In this document: piece by piece, positions 46,326 through 58,144 of the stretch
Layout: every line of letters begins with the position of its first letter
How positions within the stretch are numbered: position 1 is the first letter of the stretch
NCBI RefSeq assembly: GCF_947179515.1
Contig: NC_067495.1
Location: 26,578,924-26,642,923 of the forward strand
DNA length: 64,000 nucleotides
Reading direction: 5' to 3'
Origin: Apodemus sylvaticus
Lineage: Eukaryota; Chordata; Mammalia; Rodentia; Muridae
Notes under the pieces: generated by a model
Databases searched by the model: none
What the model was told of the DNA's origin: nothing
What the model saw: the letters and a program-made list of their open reading frames with translations, nothing else
Position numbers and translations under genes: made by a program

Positions 46326-48625
46326 CAGTGAGCACACTCTCACTGTGGGATGCTGAAGAGATTGTGTATGTTCACTTACTTAGCACGTGCCCATCTACTC
46401 ATTCTGGTGAGATTCAGAAAAATGACAAGAGTCACCAATGCTGCCCTCTTGATATGGCCACCTCATCTCACTGTAGGAGCTCACAATTGACTTTTAAATC
46501 CTGAAATAATAAGTACATTTCAGGAAATGGAGACTTCTCAGCTCTTCCATGATTCTCTTCTTATCAAATCCCCAGTTTAGGGACTATAAGATGGAAACCA
46601 TTTGTAATCACCATAAATCTAAAGTGCCATTCTAAAATATTTATTTTAATATAATCTAAAGAAGAGGACTGAATTATTTTCTAAGACAGACTCCCTTGAA
46701 CTTTTGAACCTCCTGTGTCTACTACCTAAGTTGGGTGAGTGTAAGAATGTGCTACCCACACCTGCCTTGCGTGAAGAAAGCCAGATTCATGATTATACCT
46801 GGGGCCTTGTATATAGTATGCAAGGTCCTACCAACTGAGCTATATCACCAGGCCCAAGAATGGATTTATTTATTTGTTCGTTTGTGCTTTTCAGAATTAA
46901 TGTTATCTTCTGTCCTCCCTTGCTCATAAATGTAAAATCATAGCCTAGGTTAGGATAGAGATTGTGAATGAATGAACAAATGAATGGAAATTACAGCCAA
47001 AGACCATGTGGCATGAACTGTGTAGACAGCAAGTGAACACTGTGCTTATCTTTCAATATTTATCATCTTCTCTGGCTGTAGGTTAACAGTTTCCCTACAT
47101 GTTTATGGCATTGCGTGCACCCTCTCAGCTTTTTTCACTGCAGATGATTTCATTGAGTGAAACCACAGTCCATGAGTAATAAGAGATTCACCTTCAAAGA
47201 AACAGAGGCTCCCCAGAGGTCAATGAATGAGAAAAACATAGTTTGAGGTCAATCCAGGTTAATTGTGAATTTCAGCTCAAACATTGGCTGCCTGATTTTG
47301 GTATAGTTAAAGAGTAAACTCACTTATCATTATAGTAAGAGATAACTAAATCTGAACTGACTGATGAAAGTTCTTTCCTGATGATGATAATTTTCTTATT
47401 TCTCTGTAACAGTATATCAGGTTTTATGACATCCAGCATGTCACTACAATGAGATTCACCTCTATATGAACTTAGATGGTGTGATTTTTAAGTAGGACAA
47501 GGGGAAAATACTAATAAAGTCTTGGTGGATACATAGAACATGAAATGATAGAGATTCAACTTTACATTTATCCCCCTTGGGGACATTGCCTTGAATTATG
47601 CAAGTTTTAAATTATACAATGACATCAGATTGTCACCCCTTGCAAATCAATGCAAATGAGCATCTACAAACTGCCAAATGAGTGTCAAGATTTATAGAAA
47701 GCAACTTTCTCAATCCTTTACAGACCCCATTGGAGTGAAACCAGTACCTCAATTTGAAGAAACTGAGATTCCAAAAATGTTAAGTCGTTTTCCCAATCCA
47801 TTGACCATTCAGCTAGGATTAAAATACAAATTGGCTTAGCCTCATTATGATTTTCCCCCACCACACACACACATGCACTGGCTGAATTAGTATCTTATTT
47901 AAAGGAGCACCATCTTGTCATTCCCTAATATCAGCTTTCTAATATTGACACAAAATCAATTTCCTCTTTGGTGTTTAATAGTGGTCATTTAGCTACTGAC
48001 CTCCCACTAACTTCTCATTCCTGACTATCTAGAGAAGAAACATCTATCACCTTTGTGTCTGAAGTTGATTCCTAGAAATGAAACAGTGGTAGTAGTCCTA
48101 TTAGCTGATAATGGAATGTAATGTGGCAAATTCAAGTACCAGGAAGATGTTTTCTTGTGTCCTGCTTCTTCCTCTTTCTCAAGATGCAAATACTTCCCTG
48201 GATTTGACTTCTTTGGATGCCTTATTTGCAGAAAACTTTAGGGAACATTTCTGGAGAGTGCAATTCTGTTACAGGGAATATTTCCTGTTATTGATTGTAT
48301 ATTTGAAGGGTGGATAGTTGCCCTCTTCTAGTACCCCTTCCCTCTTACATGATCATATGGCTTTGTTACCCCACTTTGAATAGTTTTCTGACTTCTATAA
48401 TGAAGAGAGATGTGCTCATCTTATAAATAATTCCAACTAACTAGACTTGTGTAGCCCCAAATGCAGAACAAACAAATTGATTCCCAAGGGTTTTCAGGAC
48501 CATTTCAGAACTGGTTGGTTCATTCAGATGCCAGGCTTGAAGGTACTGCCACCCAATGGCTATTTATGCAAACAACACTTTCATGAGAGCTGTACTGTTA
48601 TAAGTTACTTTGCCCAGACTCCAAC
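46326..48625. other. Mostly unassigned intronic sequence
   Basis: Holds one ID-like remnant (46800-46858); no exon seen. Confidence 0.55.
46800..46858 (-). mobile_element. ID/B4-like SINE head remnant
   Basis: On the minus strand it reads GGGCCTGGTGATATAGCTCAGTTGG followed by TAGGACCTTGCATACTATATACAAGGCCCC, an ID-related head. Confidence 0.7.
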
Positions 48626-48641
48626 AAGAGTATCAGCTATG
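48626..48641 (+). repeat. Target-site duplication, 5' copy (48.6-kb L1)
   Basis: AAGAGTATCAGCTATG, perfectly repeated at 49139-49154. Confidence 0.95.
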
Positions 48642-49138
48642 GCCCTATTTATAATTGCCAGATGCTGGAAAGAACCCAGGTATCCCTCAACAGAAGAGTG
48701 GATACAAAAAATGTGGTATATCTACACAATGGAGTACTATTCAGCCATTAGAAACAATGAATTCATGAAATTCTTAGGCAAATGGATGGAGCTAGAGAAC
48801 ATCATACTAAGTGAGGTAACCCAGACTCAAAAGGTGAATCATGGTATGCACTCACTAATAAGTGGTTATTAACCTAGAAAACTGGAATACCCAAAACATA
48901 ATCCACACATCAAATGAGATACAAGAAGAAAGCAGGAGTGGTCCCTGGTTCTGGAAAGACTCAGTGAAACAGTATTTGGCAAAACCAGAACGGGGAACTG
49001 GGAAGGGGTGGGAGGGAGGACAGGGGAAGAGAAGGGGGCTTACGGGACTTTCGGGGAGTGGGGGGGGGGCTAGAAAAGGGGAAATCATTTGAAATGTAAA
49101 TAAATTATATCGAATAAAAAAAATGAAGATAAAAAAAA
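48642..49138 (+). mobile_element. Young 5'-truncated L1 with 16-bp target-site duplication
   Basis: It starts within the ORF2 C-terminal region (GCCCTATTTATAATTGCC) and ends in an A-rich tail. It is flanked by AAGAGTATCAGCTATG at 48626-48641 and 49139-49154. By eye, over about 440 bp it differs from the full-length L1 (45494-45968) by one substitution (TATCGAAT against TATCAAAT) and one extra G in a poly-G run. It shares that element's distinctive GAGATACAAG, GCAGGAGTGGTCCCTGG and CAGTATTTGGC variants. The frame reads to the same ORF2 stop. Confidence 0.96.
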
Positions 49139-49154
49139 AAGAGTATCAGCTATG
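49139..49154 (+). repeat. Target-site duplication, 3' copy (48.6-kb L1)
   Basis: Perfect 16-bp copy of 48626-48641, following the A-tail. Confidence 0.95.
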
Positions 49155-51254
49155 AAGAGAAAATGCAGGAGAGTTGGTATACTGGCATAAACCAGATAGT
49201 CAGCTCTGCCACTATATGTCTTTGCCAAGGAAATCTAATTTCCCTGCATTAAACAGCAGGTGTGAGCTGTTTTAATTAGGCAATAAAAATCACAACTTGG
49301 CCCTGAAACTACAAAGGCAAAATTGTACAACACCATGAATCTTTGGCACCACAGTTAATTCAAATGTCTAGTTTGGATGATATCATGAATGAATATAGAT
49401 AAGAGACAAAAGCAAAGTCAGAATTTGTCTTTCCAGACTTGTTGATTTCTTGCATTATATGATTTTGTTGTGCATTGAATAAATTCATCTCCATTCTTGA
49501 GTAAGCTTCAGGATCAGTGAGAGACTCCTGAAGAGAATAAGGTAAAAAGTGATAGAAAAGTATCCCTGAATTCCTTCTCAGGCATCTGCATGTATCTACA
49601 CAGCCATGTGTATCTCTGACACAAGTATAAACATGTCTTTTATCTTCTCACACAAAAGGAAAGAAAAATAGCTGAGCACATTAAGATTGTCCTATGATTA
49701 CCATTTTGTTTTTCTATTAAAATGAATGTTTGGCTGATCATAGTCACTTATGAATCTTCTCCACTATAGAAAATTTCTCTCCTTATATGTTTATAAACAA
49801 TCCCTTTTATTGGCTTGTAAAGCAATGTCACAGATCTCTGGGGTTAGCCTAGTGGCTAGGAATGTACTTTAATTGGTGCACTGTCCTATGGGAATGCTTG
49901 CTCAAAGAATAAAGAATAGTCATTGTGAAATGATTACCAATAAATTGTCCTGTGGATCAATGTGGGATAGAAAATATCCCAACTCATAAATAAATGACCT
50001 CTTGTCTTGAGAAATGCTATAGCATCTGAATATAGAAAACAAATTGTAGGAGTCAGGAAAATAAACTCATAAGTTGGTTTCCTACTTTGAAATTGAGTTG
50101 AGTGGGTCAACAATGAAACATTGGCTCTAAAAAATATTCTCAAGTTTTCAAAAACATGGAGAGAATTGAAAAACCATCAATGACAAGTACCTCTAAAGAG
50201 TGTTGACATGATGCCAAAGCAATAGTAATCATAACAAATAGGTGCTTAACTAGCACTATGAAAATCTAAGCCACCTGATTGGCTCTACTTTTCCACTAGA
50301 TAGATTTGTAAACTATATGAGCTGTAAAGCTATAAAAGCATAATAACTCTTCTTTCCCTTAGTGAAAATAGATCCAGAGTAACATGAACACCATTAATAA
50401 GCAGCTCTAAAATACATGACCTACTACTGGCCATCACAAGAAGTATGACCTGCTCTATTTCCATCCTGGGCTGTATCCTCCTTAGACTATCTAGTGATCC
50501 CCAACCCCAGGTAACTGGCACTTGGTGGCCATAGCACTCTTCAACCCAGAATTTCTGGGTTGATTTTTCTGTCTCAGCCTCCTAAGTAACTGGTGGTGAC
50601 ATGGTTCTAAAATAATAATAAATAGTTTTTAAATGTTCTAAAATTGTCTTTCATTTAGATATCTTCTGTAGTTGCCTCTTGGTATAAAATTGTGAAAGGA
50701 ATTCAAATTTCTGTAATTTTTGGAAATGTTGTCAATCAAAAGCAACATATGGGGCACTTACTAACAGCTGAAAGCCTTGTCCTCACTGGCATAGATAGAA
50801 AGGTATTAAATTTTTAATCCTGAAAAAATTCTATACTTGAGTCTTACAGATGCAACATGTATGCATGAACACTAAACTGGGTCAGCTAACTATAAATACA
50901 TTATAAAACCTAAATATGAGTGAGATGACGGTGGACAGAGAAAGCATCATCTTTATGATAGAATTTTAGCTACTCCTGAAGCAATTATCTGGAAACAAAT
51001 AGAAGTGTGAGAATTATACAGTGGGCAAAAATATTAAACAAGATTTCTGAATCTAGTAAGAACATTCACATTTGGCACTATTTTTTTTTTTTTGTCCTGG
51101 GTTCCTCACTTCAGTTTCAGATATCCCCAAGTGTCCTGATATGGGACTCACTGGAGTACGCATAGGTACTAGGAGGTTGGGAGCATTTATTTTCCTTCCT
51201 AACCTTGAGGTTATTGAACTCAAAATCACTAGCATTTGGACTGGAGACCATGTG
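49155..51254. other. Unassigned intronic sequence
   Basis: No confident repeat; a weak B1-like phrase lies at about 50560-50600. Confidence 0.5.
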
Positions 51255-51411
51255 GCTGTGGAAATCCTGGTCATTATAGGATGTCTAGCAGCATCCTTGT
51301 CCCATACTTGCAGTGCCTCCCAGTGGTTGTAACAAGTTAAAGTATCTGCAGATATTGCCAGGTTTTCCCTGAGGTGCAAAACTTCACTCCCTCAATTTGG
51401 GAACCACTGGG
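51255..51411 (+). mobile_element. Ancient hAT-Charlie fossil (MER20-like)
   Basis: TATAGGATGTCTAGCAGCATCC, TGCAGATATTGCCAGGTTTTCCCTGAGG and the terminal GGGAACCACTGG resemble the mammalian MER20/MER5 group in order and spacing. It is highly diverged and the exact subfamily is not certain. Confidence 0.7.
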
Positions 51412-51759
51412 GTAAACAATGAGCCATAGCAGGAGTGGAGTTCAGTGCATGTGGGACAGGGCAGTGAGTAGAATTGCTTAAACAAAGAGCAAAGTTTCTG
51501 TTAGGAAAGAGTAGGATAAAGTTGAATAACTAGGGCAGACACATACTGATGGTATCTTGAATACCAGCACCTGCAAGAGGCAGCCATAGTAATGCTTAAG
51601 CCCCTGTGTTCCTAAATGAAATTGGTGTTTTGAAATTTATTCCACAGAAGCAAAAGGGCAAAGTGCCACTAGAAGGTTCTGAATTTAAAGGGACCAATTG
51701 TTAGATTAGCCAGGTCTACCTGTTAATGGCTGAGACCATAAAGGCACCTTTGGAAAGAA

Positions 51760-52329
51760 AGTAAAGGGTAAATGCAGGGGAAGCATTGCAGATAGAAATG
51801 TGATAACCCAGAATTGCTCCTGTCTAAAGGAGATAGAGGGACAAAGAGTGGAATGGAGACTGAAGGAAAAGCCATCCAGAGACTGCCTAACCTGGGGATC
51901 CATCCCACATGAACACACCAAACCCAGACACTATTGCTGATGCCAAGAAGTGCTTGCTGACCTGCTTGCAGCCTGAAACTGCTGACTCCTGAGAGACTCT
52001 GCCAGATCCTGACCAATGCAGATGCTCACAGCCAACCATCAGACTGAGTACAGGGACCCCAATGGGGGAGTGAGGGGAAGGACTGAAGGAGCTGAAGGGG
52101 CCTTATCTGGCATCAGTGGGAGGAGAGCCCCTTCGTCCTGTGAAGGCTTGATGCCCCTGGATAGAGAAATGCTAGGGTGGTGAGGTGGGAGTGGGTGGGT
52201 GGGTGGGTAGGGCAGCACCCTCATAGAAGCGTTTAAGGGGGGTGGGATAGAGGGTTTACAGAGGGGAAATGGGAGAGGGGATAACATTTGAAATGTAAAA
52301 TAATAAAATTTCCAATTTAAAAAAAATAA
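51760..52329 (+). mobile_element. Lx-type L1 3'UTR
   Basis: Sense copy of the 3'UTR seen reversed at 18.0 and 60.0 kb: GCTCCTGTCTAAAGGAGATAG, GGGATCCATCCCACATG, CAAACCCAGACACTATTGCTGATGCC, then a G-rich tract, AACATTTGAAATGTAAAATAATAAAA and an A-tail. The 5' limit is approximate. Confidence 0.75.
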
Positions 52330-53359
52330 GGACAAAAGAGAAATGTGATGTCTGAAGAGACTGAACACAAGAGGTGAAGGCAAGTAAAGAACCAATGGGG
52401 AAAGCAGAGCTGCAAGTGAGAGGACTCCAGTGAAAAGAAGGAAAGAAGGGACATTTAATTAAACTGACTCTGCAGATGCTAACTATAGATATTTTAGAAT
52501 TAGCACAAGAGCAAAGGAGATACCAGGCCTCTGAATGGCTTTGGAATTACAAAAGCCTGAAATCAGTGGATGAATGAGGCTCTTTTACATTACACTCCAC
52601 TCTGGAGGAAGTGGACTTCAGTTTTTTGAGAGGGCTGGCTTCTGCCATCTTATGGTACTGCTGTCTTGAACCCAGTATGGATATCCAGTGAAGGGTTAAG
52701 TCCTCAGCAATATTTTCGAGGCCCTCAACTAGCATGCATAGTTTCTTTCACATTCCATTGTGTATTCGACTGGACTAGAAAATCTAGTTTTACTGCTCCA
52801 GCAAATGAGATTCACAAGAAGTTGGTCAGTCTTTGCTGTAGGGTATATACCAACACAAATAATCACTGCCTTTCTGCCACCCTAAAAGACACAGAAATAA
52901 GAAATCTATAGAAGTTGGTGGATTTATTTAGGGTATGAATGTAGAGTTTAAATTAAAGCAGAAAAAGTTACAGAAGACACAAGACACGACTCCACAGAGG
53001 AGTCATAGATCTGGTCAAAGGGAACTCGGCCTGTGTGGAGGTTGAAAATATCAAGAGGAAAGATATTTCCATTATGCAGGAAAATGTTGCCTTTTGATAA
53101 GATCTATGCTTTTGGACACAAAGAACTGTATGGAAATTATGATGACTTGTATGACTGTATCTCATTTGAAAATGGTCATTAACATATTTATGAAGATATA
53201 GAAACCTTGACTCTGCCTGCCTTCAGTGACTTCTCTGCTTGGAATCAATACCTTTCTGTCTGTCATCATGCCCCATCCCTAAAATATACCACATATGCAA
53301 ATCACTCGATTCCTGCCATCTTCTATTTTCAGAATGTTGCCATCTTCTACCCATTAATC
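52330..53359. other. Unassigned intronic sequence
   Basis: Nothing recognised. Confidence 0.55.
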
Positions 53360-53535
53360 TGCTATAGGCTAGAGACTGGCAAATATTTTTCCATAAATAA
53401 TCAGTGTTTTGGGCTTTGTGGGCCATTTTGGTTTTTGTCAAAGCTACTGAACTGTGCCATTTTAATATAAGTGTAGCCAGGAGCAATATGTAACTAAGCA
53501 AGTAAGGCTGTATTTCAATAATATTTGGAAGATAT
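53360..53535 (+). mobile_element. Ancient hAT-like DNA transposon fossil
   Basis: CTGGCAAATATTTTTCCATAAATAA, TTTTGGGCTTTGTGGGCCATTTTGG, TGTCAAAGCTACTGAACTGTGCCATTTTA and AGGCTGTATTTCAATAATATTTGG follow a known mammalian hAT-Charlie consensus in order. The subfamily is not fixed from memory. Confidence 0.65.
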
Positions 53536-53776
53536 TCAGTGAATCAGATCTGACCCTTGAGCCATGATTCACTGTTCCCTGGTCTACTGTGAACAAAGTC
53601 CCCAGAAGTATAATCAGAGAATTTCTGGGATCTATATGCATCTTAGTCATCTTGTATCTTCTGATTTACCTTTCACAACAACAACTACAGGGCCTTTCAT
53701 ATATCACTAGCGTATGAATGTGTCATGCTTTTCATTTCATCATGCTGCTTTTGAAATTGCTTTCTTTAAAATATGT

Positions 53777-53778
<2 letters not shown>

Positions 53779-53810
<32 letters not shown>

Positions 53811-53851
53811 TGTGTCTGTGTGTGTATGTGTGTGTGTGTGTGTGTGTGTGT
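53779..53851. repeat. (TG)n microsatellite
   Basis: 73 bp with a few TC and TA interruptions. Confidence 0.95.
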
Positions 53852-54013
53852 ACTACAGTGTACATGTAGGGGTCAGAGAACAGCTTTGGGTATTGGTTCT
53901 CTCCTTTTACTGTAGGGCTGAAATATAAAATTGAGGCTGTGGGGCTTGTACAATAGGCAGATTGACCTGCTGAGACTACTTGCTGGCATAATTAGATACT
54001 CCTTAAAGAAGAC

Positions 54014-54135
54014 TTGCAATGATCCCAATGTTTTGAAGGCCAAGGCAGGAGGATGATGAGTTTCAAGCAAGCTTAGCTACATAGCAGGACCCTGTCTTAA
54101 AACACTAAAACTAAAATTACATATAAAAAAAAAAT
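54014..54135 (+). mobile_element. Old B1/proto-B1-derived SINE
   Basis: CAATGATCCCAATGTTTTGAAGGCCAAGGCAGGAGGATGATGAGTTTCAAGC...GACCCTGTCTTAAAACAC with an A-rich end; a diverged 7SL-like monomer lacking the canonical B1 5' end. Confidence 0.7.
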
Positions 54136-55064
54136 CCCTCTAGAGTATCCAACTCGCTGAGTCACCACAGCATTTTGAGAGCTTAATTACCACTGAAAAA
54201 CTATCTTGCAGGCTTGTAGTAAAGTAGTTCAGGAAGGGATCGTGTAAGCGCAAGAATCATAAAGAGAATGTGACAGGAAAAGATGTGAGCTACAGACTTC
54301 TAAGGCTTAGCAGCCAAAGGGAGAGCATCTGACATTAGAACTGGTTAAAAGCAACAAAAAGGAACTTCAATCCTGAGAAGACAACACCAAGGGACACCGC
54401 ATCTTATGGAGCAGACATCTCCTGCCACCTTCTAACTCTGTGTGAATAATGTATTTAATGTTACCACTGTAATATTGGAAAGAGGTTCATAATTTGAAGG
54501 AAACTGAAAACCCAACCAAATGATTAAGAAAGCGAAAGAATTCATTCATGGGCACCTATAAAAAAAAAAAAAAGCAAATGTGTGCTGAGCCTGCTGATAA
54601 TATAAAAGGAGATGCGAAGAGGGTTTAGAAATTCCTGAATGCTGTGAACACCAGGAATGGGAGAGTGAATGATGGTCAACTCAACTGGAACTTCTTTACG
54701 TGAGTGTGTCTCAGGCATTGACAAATTCTTCTCATTCTGAGATCTGAAACATTTACAGGCAATCTGAATAATATATAACAAAGGATATTGTGATTAGTAA
54801 TGTTCTGTTATAGAATATGTTAGCTTCAGATGAGCAAGTGCAACACAAATTATTACTTTACTGAGGAAGAACATTCCAGAATTTTAAGTATGCTAAGAGA
54901 ATTTAAAAGTTTTTATATTCTGCTTTTACAAGCATCAAATATATGAAGTTGTAGATAATAGGTGATAGTTTAAAATTATCTGATTTAATGTAAAACATAC
55001 AAAATGGCTAGATTATTCCTTATTTTGTCCAATTATTCATTTATCCATCTATTCACCCCACATA
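54136..55064. other. Unassigned intronic sequence
   Basis: Nothing recognised; A-run at 54560-54573. Confidence 0.55.
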
Positions 55065-55200
55065 ATTCATTATTTGTTTTTATTATTGAGATTATAATAT
55101 AATTACATTTCACCCTTGCCTCTCTTACCTCCATAAACCTCCCATATAGCCCTCCCTATTCTCCTTCAAATTCATGATCTCTTTTTCCACTAAGTGTTCC
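55065..55200 (-). mobile_element. Old rodent L1 3' terminal fragment
   Basis: TTATTGAGATTATAATATAATTACATTTC, then a pyrimidine-rich CCTCCCATATAGCCCTCCC tract; this matches the reversed end of an old rodent L1. Confidence 0.55.
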
Positions 55201-55539
55201 ATACCTATACATATATACAAAATTTATTCTTACCCATGACTTATTTAGGTTCTGTGTTAGTAATAAAAAGAGTTTTTGGTCCAGGATCATTCCTCCAAAA
55301 AACAAACAACTTATCCAGACACAAATACAAAACAAGTTTACAGTCTTTTGACAAGGCTAAGGAAATAGGCTGCTAAGAAAAGAACAGATGGATTAAGTAG
55401 AGGGCAATAAGAAAATAAAGAATGTATCCCCTAATCCAGGTGGGATAAAAAGGAAGCTTCCTAGGAGAGGTGTATTTTTGATGATTTTGAGAGATTCAGA
55501 AAGGTCCCAATCAAGCAAACTATGAATAATCAAACCAGG

Positions 55540-55975
55540 TAGAAATAATGGTATATTCCAGGGGAAGAAGATGGCAAAGCACTAGGCCAATTTGCAACAA
55601 TATATGGGGGGCTGGCAAGTATTTCCAGTTGTTTAAACTAAAAAGTGTAAAGCAAATAGCAGCTTTCATACGAGTAGGTACACTGCCAGGACATCCACTC
55701 TAAGACAGTATCTTCTAGACATGATAAGAAAGCCATACTTATGAATTCTCAAAAATATGGTTGCCCTAAACATCATGTCAGCACCAGTAGACATACCAAC
55801 ATGGATGAGGGAAATTTCATGACCCTTAGATGAAGAGCTACAGGGAATCAATGACTGCTGAGAGAAGGGGAGTCAGTCTTCTCCAAGGACCCATCCCCCT
55901 GATTAGTTATTCAATCCCAAGTCCTCAGCTCTAAACACACATATATAAACAAGACTTATTGGATTCAGTAGGAGA

Positions 55976-56072
<97 letters not shown>

Positions 56073-56110
56073 CAGATTAAGGAAGAAGAGGTCATAAGAG
56101 AGGTCATAAG
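55540..56110 (+). mobile_element. Lx8-like L1 3'UTR with internal microsatellites
   Basis: TAAACATCATGTCAGCACCAGTAGACATACC, AGGGAATCAATGACTGCTGAGAGAAGGGGAGTCAG and TATATAAACAAGACTTATTGG are in 3'UTR order, then (TG)25 and (GA)19 where this family usually has a TG/TA-rich tract. Confidence 0.65.
55977..56069. repeat. (TG)25-(GA)19 compound microsatellite
   Basis: TG run 55977-56027 and GA run 56032-56069, separated by AATT-like bases. It lies inside an Lx8-like 3'UTR. Confidence 0.96.
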
Positions 56111-56258
56111 AAAATCATATAATGATTTTCTTCACAAAACTACTCTGCAAGATACTGTGGTTCTATGACTGTTCCTATTTGACAGTTGAGGAATGGAAAC
56201 AGTGAGAAGAAGCAATTTGGAGATGTTATCAACATTGTATTTCCTCCTCACTTTAGAC

Positions 56259-56459
56259 CAATGGTTCTCTACCTTCTTAATGCTTTGACCCTTTAATACA
56301 GTTCCTCATGTTGTGGTGACCCCCAACCATATCATTATTTTATTGCTACTTCATAGCTGTAATTTCCTAATGTTCTGATTCATAATGTAAATATGTAATA
56401 ATAGGATATCTAATATGGGATACCCAAAGGAGTTGTGAGCCACAGAGTGAAAGCCACTG
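56259..56459 (+). mobile_element. URR1-like hAT MITE, copy 2
   Basis: Termini CAATGGTTCTCTACC and GAGTGAAAGCCACTG, internal GACCCTTTAATACAGTTCCTC. Flanks CTTTAGAC (56251-56258) and TTCTAGAC (56460-56467) match at 6 of 8. Confidence 0.8.
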
Positions 56460-56467
56460 TTCTAGAC

Positions 56468-57903
56468 TTTGTACTCTTGTTCTCTGTGCTGCTCTTAACT
56501 TTCTAATACAAGAGATTATTTTTGTGTCATTCCTTAATGTAATTTACCCAAAACCAATGTAACAAATATGCATAGAGACAATCAAATACTTGGGAACAAG
56601 GAAGCTCCCAGTAGCAAAATTTTGTAGTCAGAGAAGTGTTATTGAAAATAACCTAAATGTCTTATAATGTGCACACACATTGGAAATGATGAATTAGAAG
56701 AAAGCTAAATTCCATTAGAAATGCCAAAAATGTAAAGGAAACAGAGGCTATAAGCCACATGACTCTAGGAACCGTATTGTGTGTGATTAGAAAAGAAACA
56801 CAGTAATCAACATTGTCAATCTTGGCTTTCAATTTTTAGTTTTGTGCCCTTAGTTAAAAAGTTAGCCCTTCTTTACTCCAGTTTCCTTCTCGGGAAACAG
56901 GATAATGCAATTGTTATAGGATTTAACAGTTATATAGATATACAATACCTAAAAGGTAGCTAGTAAGTACTTAGAAAAGAAATAGAAGAATAACTTACTA
57001 AATAAAATCATCAAAGCTTGAACTGAATAGTACACATTCACCTGGAAGTTTGATAAGTGTCTTTGGAAGTCTGGAATCTGCAATGCTAAAATACTCTTAC
57101 TTGGTTTCCCCTATACCGTAAGAATGTGTATAGAGATGTTGATCCTTGCTGTGCAGTGACAGTCACAAGGCTCCTCTCTCTAGGCTTGGCCAGTCTCATC
57201 TGTCTCATATTTAGTCTTCTAAGTGGTACTAAGGCATGACTTTTGTACCTGTTTTTATTTTAATGTTATAGCACTTTGTATTGGTATATATTTATGAGGT
57301 ATACTGTGATGTTTGGCAAAATTTTTAACTCAGAAACTTGAACCCGAAGTCCCACAGGTGCTGAATGTGACTCATATTACTGACCTGTTAACCAGATCAC
57401 GGTATAATATTGTGATTCATGTCTGTATTAAGAAATGGTCAACTCAGTAATTAGCATATCCACCATTTTAAATTTTTACTATTTCTTTCTGGCAAGTTGA
57501 TTGAGAATCCTTTTTTCTAACTCTTTTGAAATGTATGATACAGTGTCATTAATTATGTTCATGATTTTGTGCCACCTAAAATTAAGTTTAATTGCTCCAA
57601 TAATAGCATTATATCCATTTACCCATCTCTTCCAGTCTCTGGAAGTTTCTGTGAAATAAACTTTTACTACTCTCAAAGTCTATGAGAGAAACACTTTCAA
57701 ATTCTATAAAAGTAAGGTTGCGTTTCACTTAAGATAGTGGCCACCCATCCCAATCACACAAATTTTGTATATGTACTTCTGTTGGTAGACATTTGTTGCA
57801 GCACTAGTTGCATTAGCCTTCTAACATAAAGAATAGAAACATTTTGATCATTATGTGTGCTATTCACATAACAATAAAATTGGGTTTTCTGAAAGCCTTA
57901 ATA

Positions 57904-57908
<5 letters not shown>
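56468..57908. other. Unassigned intron sequence immediately 5' of the Glra2 exon
   Basis: No recognised repeat. A branch point could lie at its end (CCTTAATAG). Confidence 0.55.

Positions 57909-57977
<69 letters not shown>
57909..57977 (+). repeat. (CT)34 microsatellite forming the polypyrimidine tract of the Glra2 acceptor
   Basis: An uninterrupted CT dinucleotide run of about 69 bp ends 17 bp before the exon. It serves as the polypyrimidine tract of the acceptor, so its length may vary between individuals. Confidence 0.97.
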
Positions 57978-57980
<3 letters not shown>

Positions 57981-57990
57981 ATCCCGTTCT

Positions 57991-57994
57991 TCAG
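57991..57994 (+). promoter_or_regulatory. 3' splice acceptor of the Glra2 exon
   Basis: The last intron bases are TTCTTCAG, preceded by CTCATCCCG and then a pure (CT)n tract. No AG dinucleotide occurs between about 57904 and this acceptor, which leaves an AG-free zone of nearly 90 nt. Candidate branch adenosines are the A in CTCAT (57981, only 14 nt from the exon) or one in CCTTAATAG near 57897-57904, far upstream. The site is inferred from exon homology and the AG rule. Confidence 0.9.
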
Positions 57995-58144
57995 GTCTCC
58001 TATGTGAAAGCGATTGACATCTGGATGGCAGTGTGTCTTCTGTTTGTGTTTGCTGCCTTACTGGAATATGCAGCAGTGAACTTTGTCTCCAGGCAACATA
58101 AGGAGTTCCTTCGTCTCCGGAGACGACAGAAGAGGCAGAATAAG
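57995..58144 (+). CDS. Glra2: Glra2 exon: glycine receptor alpha-2, M3 region (partial gene, one exon)
   Basis: One internal exon of 50 codons, phase 0 at both ends, bounded by TTCTTCAG upstream and GTAGAA downstream. The glycine receptor alpha subunit forms a pentameric glycine-gated chloride channel in neuronal membranes. Residues 1-7 are the end of the M2-M3 loop; the tyrosine at 58001-58003 corresponds to Tyr279 of alpha-1, a startle-disease site. Residues 8-30 form the M3 helix, starting DIWMAVCLL; the alanine at 58028-58030 aligns with alpha-1 Ala288, the alcohol/anaesthetic site. Residues 31-50 open the cytoplasmic M3-M4 loop with a basic cluster (RRRQKR). Seen: VFAALLEY and EFLRLRRRQKRQNK. 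From family knowledge, alpha-1 and alpha-3 have VFSALLEY and ELLRFRRK, and alpha-4 has EFMRLRRRQRRQ, so alpha-2 fits best. The frame stays open past the donor to a stop near 58193, but that part is intronic. The final exon, carrying M4, is not in the window. Confidence 0.93.

Larger units (their letters stand above)
1..57994 (+). other. Glra2: Glra2 intron upstream of the M3 exon (3' part)
   Basis: At least 58 kb of sequence lies upstream of the M3 exon with no other recognisable coding exon in any frame. It is inferred to be a single intron because the preceding exon of this family, which encodes the M2 region, is not seen. Nearly all open frames inside it belong to L1 elements or are chance ORFs in low-complexity DNA. 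Confidence 0.8.

Noticed and set aside
50545..50610. B1/Alu-like phrase TCTGTCTCAGCCTCCTAAGTAACTGG
   Set aside because: Too short and isolated to call an element.
53718..53915. ORF with alternating Cys-Val
   Set aside because: Translation of a (TG)n microsatellite.
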